The notes beneath the pieces were generated by a model. The model saw only the letters and a list, made by a program, of their open reading frames with translations, did not search any database and was not told where the DNA came from. Both the position numbers and the translations under genes were made by a program. DNA of 64,000 nt from Hymenopus coronatus (lineage: Eukaryota; Arthropoda; Insecta; Mantodea; Hymenopodidae): positions 18,593,001 through 18,657,000 of the forward strand of contig CM060880.1 of NCBI GenBank assembly GCA_030762935.1. Direction: 5' to 3'. Positions 56,293 through 64,000 of the stretch are shown one piece after another. Position 1 is the stretch's first letter, and every line of letters starts with the position of its first letter.

Positions 56293-57439
56293 TACGCCCC
56301 TCGGGATTTGAAGTGTTACGATACGGAAAATGCACTTCCTGATTTTGGACACTTCGCATAAATGAATTGAAAAGAAAAAGAAAAAGAAAAAAAAAACAAC
56401 TATTGATCTGATCTTTTATAATAAAGTAATACTTTTTCTTGAGACAATTAAACACCGCCCTTATAGTAGTTTTATTAGTACCGTCCGCCACAAAAGTTAG
56501 CTTTAAAGTGAGATATTTTAATACGTGAAATTGTATATCAAACGTGGAGTGAAACATGTTCATGAGCACCAATCTAAAATGAAAGCAGGTTTGTGTTTTA
56601 TTTAGAAGATAAGCACATAAAGAAATTTTCTCTCTACATGTGAATGCAGAACAAACGACCTTTCGAATTGTGTAGGAAGCATCAAGATGGGTAGCAGAAA
56701 GGAAATTTGACCGAGAAAACAATCAATGGACCAGAACCAATGCCGCCCCAGGAAGAGTGATGATTCTAAATCACAGGGCAATATTTCAAAGCATTGAAGC
56801 ACTCTGATACAAAGGAACGTTTTGCATCAAGACATCCTTGGCCCCAAGCGTTGACGGATCACAAACTCTTCACGGCAACTTAACCCGGGACTAGTTCTAA
56901 CAGTTAGTTCGGGATTAGAAGAAGAAAGAAAGAAAAAAAAAAAAAGGAAAGATTTCCTGGTGGTCATATCCGGGCGGGCACGGCATACCCACTCATGCGG
57001 TAAGGTGAGAAAGGGATAACTGGTTCAGTCACGGTTTCCATTGGCTGCCACAAAAAACATCATCTAACTTTTTATCGGCGGATACATACAACTTCCACAT
57101 GACCTCCAGTATAATTTCGTTCGATCGTTTGCTATAGCCTGTCACGTTTCCAATATCCAATGACACGAAGATATGGCATCGATTCTTCCGTGGGAATGGA
57201 CGACACTCCTCAACCCTCACTTATTTTGCATCTTTATCCAGCAGTTCACGTGCTTTATCGCTTCGAAACGCATTCCGAGGGAATAGAAGTGAAGGAGATT
57301 TGCATTCAAAAAGTATACTGTAAATGACATACTGTTTAACCTCAACGTAGTGAGATGTATTACCATATAGTATTACATGGGTCATTTGGGATTGCTGAAT
57401 CAATTCATCTGAAAATTTGGCAATTTGAAGTTAAATCTT
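56293..57439. other. unassigned stretch of about 1.1 kb
   Basis: A 145-codon minus frame (56285-56722) runs over an AAAAAG-type low-complexity tract, so its length is weak evidence of coding. A purine-rich run lies at 56920-56950. Nothing recognised. Confidence 0.4.
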
Positions 57440-57592
57440 GGTTGATTTTAGTGCATATTATTCCCTTATTTTCCTTCTACTTACATGGAAACAAGTAATA
57501 AGACCATTTCTACTAATTTTTTTCTCGATTAGCATTGAGTAAATAGAAGAATTAGCTTTTTAACAATACTTTATTGTAACACATTAGATTTT
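57440..57592 (-). repeat. R1 5' fragment, reverse
   Basis: TTCCCTTATTTTCCTTCTAC, AGTAATAAGACCATTTCTAC, TTTTCTCGATTAGCATTGAG and AACACATTAGATTTTT. Confidence 0.85.
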
Positions 57593-58082
57593 TTTTCTTT
57601 CCTTGGGTTAATGGCACTATTTACACTGTCCTTGTTTGTTTGTTTCCAGCTAACTGCAAACACAACATTTTAAGACTCTCTCTGTACGAATGGTTAGCAT
57701 CCCAACATCTGAATCTTAAGTTTCGGGTTTACTTCTCTACTGGGACGGGAATTTTCTTTAAATGTAACTTTTCCTATCCTCCGCAAAGTCTGGAAGTATA
57801 TGTAAGAGAGAATGTGTCATTCATATTAAAATGACTTAAAAGACAAAATCTCCAGGGTGATCACAGAAATTAAAAGGGCTATAAAAATGAAACAAACAAA
57901 ATTAATTATACTGGATTTTAGATCTAAATTAACTGGGATTTTATCTGCATACCGAATAAGGTAGTGCTTCTGCTTCTAATTGGTTTACTAATTGTGTTTG
58001 TGCCTAACATGATTTACCATTTTTAAGGCGTTTTCAAGTAAGTTGGAAAAGTTAAATTACTATGAGCAAGCAAAACACATGT
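57593..58082. other. unassigned stretch
   Basis: A 64-codon plus frame (57640-57834) is unrecognised. Nothing else. Confidence 0.35.
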
Positions 58083-58325
58083 GCCCGCCTGGGTAGTGTG
58101 GTGATAGCGTGTCTGCCTCACATTCAACAGATCGCAAGTTCGACTTTCCTTAGAGTGAGTTACCCGGATAAGGTTTTATTCAGGGTTTTCCCTTATCTTA
58201 AGAAGACGAATGTCGAGTAACTTTTAAGCTCCATGGACCCCGAGATCCTTTGAGAATCATTTCACCAATTTCATTCATCGTCCGAAATAACCAACCAGGT
58301 TAAAGACATTAAGCTTATTGAAAAA
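58083..58325 (+). repeat. SINE family B copy, full length
   Basis: GCCCGCCTGGGTAGTGTGGT and GATAGCGTGTCTGCCTC (A-box region), CGCAAGTTCGACTTTCC (B box), GAGTTACCCGGATAAGGTTT, CTTTTAAGCTCCATGGACCC, CACCAATTTCATTCATCGTC and GGTTAAAGACATTAAGC, with an A-rich end. Confidence 0.88.
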
Positions 58326-58599
58326 TAAAAAACAAACTGTGCAGACGCATTACTAAATATGTGCAAGTCACTGCTTCAGGATGAACATATAAATATTTTG
58401 ACAAGGGAATTATTTTAATCCTCATTTTGAAACATCTTAAAATTCCTATGAAAGAAGTTTAGACTATGAAACAAATAAGCAAACACAAATCTTGTTTTTT
58501 TCTCTACTCTATTTTATTACACACTAGGAGTGCATAAAGGCATAAGCAAGTCAGTTGAAAGATGACAAGCTTTCAATATTATATTAGAAAACAATAAAA
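58326..58599. other. unassigned short stretch
   Basis: AT-rich; nothing recognised. Confidence 0.3.
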
Positions 58600-58954
58600 C
58601 AAAAATCTGAAATGGCTTCTCATATAGAAATATATCTGACGTAAAAGGGTTTGTTTTAAAAGATCTGCATTTTTTGTGTAGCAATTTTTTTTAATTATTT
58701 CATTTGTATAGCCCCCTCTTAACTTCTAAGATCAAATCGGGGGCTTTAACTTATGAAACTCTTGACTTAGAGAATTACTGACGTTGATTAACGATTTTAA
58801 TTTAAATCTTATTAATTTGTTAAAAAATAATAATGAAACGAAACGTTTTCCATGTAACGCAGGGTGGGGAATTTTCTTGAAAATCTTCAGATATCTTTAA
58901 ATGATGCTGAACCTAAACGCCAAATAGCATGTATTCAGATTTTCGTTTTTCATT

Positions 58955-58990
<36 letters not shown>
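58600..58990 (+). repeat. R1 fragments with a SINE F scrap
   Basis: AAAAGATCTGCATTTTTTGT, then a SINE F tail (58688-58775, TTGTATAGCCCCCTCTTAAC), then ACGATTTTAATTTAAATC and GAATTTTCTTGAAAATCTTC. Here the CA tract position is a CT tract of about 16 units (58958-58988). Confidence 0.75.
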
Positions 58991-59504
58991 GCATACATTT
59001 GCACTAAAATACCGATCTCTGCCTACTCTGTAATTAGAACAGAAAATGTAGTTTTGAGAAAAATACAATTTTATAAAATAGTGGACTAGAATGCAGGTGT
59101 ATTACACGCCTTTAAATGGCTGTAGGGTCTGAAGCAAGGGGGGGGGCAGATCTCCTATGGATACCTTAACGTTCCAACAATCATCTGCTATAAAAAGCGA
59201 TTTTTCAATTTTTTTTTAACCGATTCTAGTAAAAATGTGACTCCACGCGTCCTTAAACTCTTACCTGATGATATCTATCGGTTAAAGCAGCTTATTTTGC
59301 GCCTGAAACTCACCTGAAAAGAAAAGAGAAAACGCATTAATACAATGTACAGCTGTTCAAAGGAGTCCTATAGCAATGAGTCTTGGATGGAACTAGACCA
59401 TGCTGCTAGGGAAAGTCCAGAGAAAGTGATGTCACATTAGCTTAAAACCAGCGAAACATTATGCTCAGTATTTCACAACGCTAAACCAATGAATAACAAA
59501 TAAT
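58991..59504. other. unassigned stretch
   Basis: Nothing recognised. Confidence 0.35.
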
Positions 59505-60414
59505 AAAAATCTTATGTTTTCCATTCACATGATTTTCTCTACCAATTCGGCAACAAATTGCCTATTATTACAAGTTTATTCTTCTATACGTTTCATGTTA
59601 ATCGAGCTAAACATTAGTAGAATGGATGTATTAGTTATGTCCTTATAAGTAGAAGCGAATTCACTAGCTAAAGCGATAGAAACATATTTTAAAAGCGGTT
59701 GCTATGCTGCTCTCTTTGCATGGTTGTGTGTAAAGCAAAAGAGATATGAAAAATAGCGCCTTCCAGTTTGAGAAAAAAGTATTTTAAAACTGAAGCTAAT
59801 ACTAAGGAATATATCGTAAATGGTTAATTCTACAAATAAATTGTACAAACACTGTGTGTTTTATCGAGACCTACACTTTTTATGTAATACGATTTTGTCC
59901 ATCCCATATGGACTAAGGTTTACAAGTTATGTAAAGGTGCTTAAGACAGAGAGTTTCAGAGGCTATTTCCATAACATTCAAGATGTACATTTTATTTTCC
60001 ATGTAAATATCTTGAATATAGGGTATTTTTGAGAAAATCAAAAGTTCTGAAAATGTTTCAATGTCAAGAGTAGTTTGGAATGGGGAGATTTTCTGGAAAA
60101 ACTTCCATGTCGATACTTTTTTTTTTTGTGTGTGTTTAACGCCCGCTTTTACTACTTGCAGCACCGCAGGCGATGAAATTGATAATACATGGAATGTAGA
60201 TGGAGCACCGGTGGAATGCGATTGCGGGGGAAACAGGAGAACCCAGAGAAAAGCCGCCCCGCACCGCTTCGTCCACCACAAATTTTACATGTGGTCGCTT
60301 GGGACCGAACCTGGACCGTCTAGGTGAGAGGCGCGTGGTCTAACCACTACGCCACGGCGCGGCCCATCTCATCCTTGGAGGATACTACAGACTTTTCGTT
60401 TGTCGAGTTATGTT

Positions 60415-60462
<48 letters not shown>

Positions 60463-60595
60463 CTTTTTATAAAAATGCTTATTTGGGTTTAGGGGACCCT
60501 AAAACAGTGAAATCTCGGTACCGAATGTTTGGGTGCAATGAAATGCATTCTCTCTCTATGTACTATTGTACGTGCTAGAAAAATATAAATTAACT
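59505..60595 (+). repeat. R1 copy split by a SINE C
   Basis: Starts AATCTTATGTTTTCCATTCA, is interrupted after CTTCCATGTCGATAC by SINE C (60118-60365), and resumes at ATCTCATCCTTGGAGGATAC. It then has a CA tract of about 21 units (60418-60460), CAGTGAAATCTCGGTACCG and a worn end TGTACTATTGTACGTGC. Confidence 0.92.
60118..60365 (-). mobile_element. SINE family C copy inside R1
   Basis: Same structure as the C copy at 21.8 kb. T run on the left (60118-60126), AACGCCCGCTTTTACTAC, GGAGCACCGGTGGAATGCGA, reversed B box GGGACCGAACC and reversed A box CTAACCACTACGCCACGGCG. The flanking R1 bases CATGTCGATAC and CATCTCATCCT look like a worn target duplication of CGTGTCGCATCC. Confidence 0.9.
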
Positions 60596-61041
60596 GCAAA
60601 TATTGTTTTAATAAGGGTTCATTCATTGTTTTTCAAAACAAACAATGAGGTATTAAACAGAAACAAATCTAACAAATAGTGCACCCTTCTTTAAGAGTAT
60701 TAATATGCCTGGATTACCTTTTGTTCTTCTTTTATTACTTTCGTTAAGCACGGTTTCCATAACAAATTAGTTTAGAAGATCTCTATCTAGGGAATTTAAA
60801 TCTTTCGTCCTTTGTCTCAAGGTCCCTGCAATTATCTTTTTCCTCTCCACCCTCTCCGTCAAAAGAGGTGTTAATTATGGCAACGTCTTGTGGAGATAAT
60901 TGAATATGGGGTTCTAGTTAACATTACCTCAGTATTAAAGTATAATTTGAAGGTAATATCGGCCGAGAGAAATCTTCTTACAGTTATATTTTGTGAAATT
61001 AAAGTCTCGAAGCTCTCATAAACATCTAGATTCCCCTTTTC
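60596..61041. other. unassigned stretch
   Basis: AT-rich; nothing recognised. Confidence 0.35.
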
Positions 61042-61228
61042 ATTAAAAAAATAGGATGTGTTCCATTCACATGACTTTCTCTATATTTCTGTAACAAATT
61101 ATTGATAATACGTTTATTCTTCTATTATACTTTATGCTAATCGAGATAAACACTAGCAAAAACGGTCTTATTACGCAGTTTCTTATAAGTAGAACGGAAT
61201 AGGGGAATACACTAGGGTAAACTGGCAC
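61042..61228 (+). repeat. R1 5' fragment
   Basis: ATAGGATGTGTTCCATTCAC, TGCTAATCGAGATAAACACT and AGGGGAATACACTAGGGTAA. It faces the reverse copy that starts 134 bp later. Confidence 0.9.
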
Positions 61229-61361
61229 AGATCTTTGGAGGGAGAAGAGAATAACATCAGCATTGTATCACATTATAATTTGGCAGCAAAGTCAATTTAT
61301 GTTGAGAAATACAGTAAGGTACATACCGTAAATTTGTAAATAAAGTTTTGTGTTGATATTT

Positions 61362-62230
61362 TTAATTTCTCTACACATACTATGTACATAGTGTACAGAG
61401 GAAGTATTGAATTCCACCCAAAATTTCGATTCCGAGATTTCACCGGAAATGTGTGTTTTAGGGCCCCCTGAACCCAAAAAAGAATTTGTAGAAAAACACC
61501 CTCGCGCGCGCGCGCGTGTGTGGATAGCACAGCTCAAAAAAGAAAGGACAGTTAAATACCAAATTTCGTATTTAAGTTTGGTATCTTCCAAGGATGCAAC
61601 ACAGGATTTTCAAGAAAGTCCCCCGACCCCAAATTACCCTTTACATGGAAAATGTTTCGAAATTTTTGATTTTCTCAAAATTGGGTCCAAAGATTTTGAT
61701 CAAAATACCACATATTACGGCCATTTCCATCTCAAATAGAATGTATATCTTGAATTTTCTGGGAATATCTTATGAAAACCTGTTTATTCTGGATGAATTT
61801 TGCAAAATGTTGCATAACTAGTAAACCGTAAGAGATAAGACAAACGCTTACTACACAAAAAAGTAGATCTCGTTAAAACACACAATTTATGTCATATATA
61901 TACCGTTTTCGTAGAGTTGACCGTTTTTGTGATATTCCTTGTTACTGGGGTCAGCTTAGCATTTATACTTTTCTCATACGGGAACTTGTCCACTCCTGGC
62001 CAGACAGAGAAGCGGATTTCAATCCCATAGCAACCACAATTTAAAACATATGACTGTCGATTTAGTCTAGTGTATTCCCTTATTTCCCTTCTACTTATAA
62101 GGAACTAAGCAATAAAACTGTTTCTGCTAATGATTATTCGTTTAACACGAAATAGAATAATCATATAAACAATAATTTGTTACAGAGACGCAGAGAAAGT
62201 AATGTGAATGGAACACGTCAGATATTTTTA
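61362..62230 (-). repeat. R1 copy, full length
   Basis: Starts CTACACATACTATGTACATA, then GATTCCGAGATTTCACCGG, a CG/GT tract (CGCGCGCGCGCGTGTGTG), hairpin AAATACCAAATTTCGTATTT, CCAAGGATGCAACACAGGAT, and ends GAGAAAGTAATGTGAATGG plus AACACGTCAGATATTTTT. Confidence 0.94.
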
Positions 62231-62824
62231 TTAGTTATGCCAAATCGTTCTTTACTAAACGGACGCCCCTCGTATTACACCCTGAGCAAAGCACTTTTTT
62301 ATTTCTTTCAAAGTTGAACACGAGCAGTTCGGTTACTTCATTGAAATGAAACGATTGTTTTGACAATGTGTCATGGTTTATTAAAACACTAACTATGCAT
62401 TTCTCTTAATTTAAACTTTTCAAAGAATCGAGCATACACACCGCAAATCTGGCGCCTTTTGAACTCGGGTCTTACATCACCGGCAGTTGCTGTCAACCTT
62501 GAAAACATTTAAACGCCGCATGACTGACCCACATATTTGCACAATGTTGATAACAGCACCACGTCATTGCTATATTTATCAGCAGCTTCACGACGCTTCG
62601 TCACCTCTTAGGACTACTTAAATAAAACCACATGTACGTGAGAAGCACGCTAATACTTGAATTACCCAGCTCTTGTGAATTTTGTCTCTGTGGTGAAAAC
62701 AAGTGTTTAATTCTAAGGGCACATCTTTTTATTCCATAGCATAGCACGGAATTTCTAAACAAATTACTAACACGAAATCAAGCATTACAGCCGATGAATT
62801 GCTAGAATCTAGAATCGAATATTC
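62231..62824. other. unassigned stretch
   Basis: Nothing recognised. Confidence 0.35.
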
Positions 62825-63115
62825 GTTAAGACATTTCATGTGAAATGTGTTTGAGGATCCCCAAATTACACACACACACACGCACGCACGCACGCACACA
62901 CGCACACACACACACACAGAGAAAAATTGGTACTTCAGTTCAGTATCTTTCAAGGATATACAAGAATTTTTTTCAAGGAAATCCCCCATACTAAAGTATC
63001 CTTTAGATGGAGGATTTTTCGAAATGTTGGATTTTCACAAAACTGGATACAACGATTTTGATTAAAATGTCTCATTATAGTAAAGATATTTATATGACAT
63101 ATACATCTTTTTCTT
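62825..63115 (-). repeat. R1 central part with expanded CA tract
   Basis: GTGTTTGAGGATCCCCAAAT, a CA/CGCA tract at 62868-62917, CAGTATCTTTCAAGGATATA and CAACGATTTTGATTAAAATG. Confidence 0.82.
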
Positions 63116-63264
63116 CTTTTGACATCATTTAACTATATCGGTGAAACGATGCTCAGATGAAGCCATAGGAGCTTGAAGTTACCAGAGGCATGCTACCCCA
63201 CTACACTGCACAGGCGGTAAAATCATTTAATTGCTTATAATCAAAAGATAAGCACTTTATGAGA
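63116..63264. other. unassigned short stretch
   Basis: GAAGTTACCAGAGGCATGCT and a reversed tRNA-like CCACTACACTGC suggest a SINE scrap, unproven. Confidence 0.3.
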
Positions 63265-63729
63265 TACTAGGGCTGGCTGATAAGTCCCATGCCTCGCACA
63301 GATATGGCGCCACTAAGCCAGTTAGACGGTAGCATCGTGTAATTCAATCATTTTTGTTTAGTTTTTGAATGACAGCATGTTAAACAAGTCAGCTTTAGAG
63401 TTTTCACGATAATGGAAGATTTGGAAAACCGAGCATTGATTAAATACTTCCATTTGAAAGGCTAAAAGCCTAAAGAAATCAAGGAGGAAATGGACAGTAA
63501 ATTGACAAAGATTTCACAGCAACGAGGAGGTCATTGATGCGGTAAACAGTTATTTTGAAGACCTTGATAAATCGCACTACAAAGATGGTTTAATTAAATT
63601 AGAACATCGACATGACAAATGTATTAGCCTTGCTGGAGATTTTGTTGAGAAATAAAGCAATAAATAAATAAATAAATAAATAAATGTTATTTTATTGAGA
63701 GGCCCGGGACTTATCAGCTGACCCTCGTA
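63265..63729 (+). mobile_element. internally deleted mariner element
   Basis: The body is 63267-63727 between TA dinucleotides (63265-63266, 63728-63729). The inverted ends read inward CTAGGGCTGGCTGATAAGTC and CGAGGGTCAGCTGATAAGTC, matching at 16 of 20 positions. A full mariner is about 1.3 kb, so roughly 0.8 kb is missing. Confidence 0.93.
63412..63655 (+). pseudogene. mariner transposase, N- and C-termini fused by deletion
   Basis: The ATG at 63412 reads MEDLENRALIKYFHLKG, then an in-frame stop, then KPKEIKEEMDSKLTKISQ. This is the start of the mariner paired-type DNA-binding domain. After about 63521 another frame takes over with EEVIDAVNSYFEDLDKSHYK, DGLIKLEHRHDKCISL and AGDFVEK, then TAA (63653-63655), the usual mariner C-terminus. 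The whole catalytic DD34D core, including the HDNAxxH block, is deleted. The product cannot be a transposase. The C-terminal wording differs from the mariner scraps at 25 and 43 kb, so it is a separate lineage. Confidence 0.9.
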
Positions 63730-63811
63730 AATGAATTATCTTTGATAGCTAATGGAATTACACTATGCTTTCACTTATAATAAAGGTATATTTTAATTAT
63801 ATTACTCCCTA

Positions 63812-64000
63812 TTCTTACTTTTCTATACGCACTATGTACGTAGTGTATAGAGAAAGTGTTGTATTCCCTAAAATTCGATACCGAGATTTCACCGGACATA
63901 TGTTTTGAGGTCACCTTAGTCCAATAAAGCATTTTCAGAAAAATGTCCGTGTGTATCTGTGGACAGCATAGCTCAAAAACCAAGAGAGCATTAAATACCA
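63812..64000 (-). repeat. R1 copy, cut by the window end
   Basis: TACTTTTCTATACGCACTAT, GTACGTAGTGTATAGAGAAA, GATACCGAGATTTCACCGG, CCGTGTGTATCTGTGGACAG and CTCAAAAACCAAG, running to the last base. It likely continues for about 0.7 kb beyond the window. Confidence 0.93.

Noticed and set aside
56285..56722. 145-codon minus-strand frame, among the longest in the window outside the transposase
   Set aside because: It runs across a low-complexity AAAAAG tract giving Phe/Leu runs and enters a SINE A end. The translation has no family-like pattern.
1..64000. CRISPR array, operons or prophage genes
   Set aside because: All regular repeats are microsatellites or dispersed eukaryotic elements. There are no short repeats with unique spacers and no bacterial-type genes.

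Overview
The window is non-coding, repeat-saturated DNA from an animal nuclear genome. It is AT-rich, has long microsatellites, tRNA-derived SINEs with A/B-box heads, non-LTR retrotransposon tails and eukaryotic DNA transposons (hAT, mariner, a TTAA-type MITE). There are no operons, ribosome binding sites or convincing host exons. The combination of mariner, a jockey-like LINE tail, a ZBED5-like hAT and several SINE families suggests an invertebrate, perhaps an arthropod, but the species cannot be named from this sequence.

The dominant component is one interspersed repeat, called R1 here. It is about 0.8-0.9 kb when full length, and about 39 complete or broken copies lie on both strands. In the + orientation it runs from a block with GTGTTCCATTCACATGACTT, through a central hairpin (AAATACCAA-GT-TTGGTATTT) and a short CA tract, to a terminal palindrome ACTATGTACATAGT followed by a TGTAGAGAAAGT end. 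No conserved protein is visible. It behaves like a non-autonomous DNA element whose class I cannot fix.

Layout: 0-14 kb is a dense R1 field with SINEs. It holds a TTAA MITE nested in R1 (7983-8709), an RT scrap (12.4 kb) and a LINE C-terminal tail (14.3-14.56 kb, minus). At 14.79-15.2 kb a short reading frame resembling the N-terminal domain of tyrosine-recombinase-derived proteins is split by a SINE. At 15417-17908 lies the best-preserved element, a 2.5-kb Buster-type hAT with terminal inverted repeats, a perfect 8-bp target duplication, a TATA promoter and a transposase broken by two compensating frameshifts. From 18-32 kb there are R1 copies, SINEs, a rearranged mariner scrap (25.2-25.5 kb) and a large inverted pair of R1 copies (30.0-32.2 kb). 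From 32-50 kb there are several SINE families, a possible LTR (about 40.2 kb), a jockey-like LINE tail (41.0-41.6 kb), a mariner scrap and a hAT remnant with its right end (43.2-44.05 kb). From 50-64 kb there are further R1 copies, a second TTAA MITE (53.36-54.05 kb), SINEs and an internally deleted mariner (63265-63729).

The elements are nested and can be ordered in time. R1 is older than the TTAA MITE at 8 kb and older than the SINE at 60.1 kb. The hAT remnant at 43.5 kb is older than the SINE inside it. The recombinase-like frame is older than the SINE at 14.9 kb. All protein-level calls rest on motif recognition by eye; no database search was possible.
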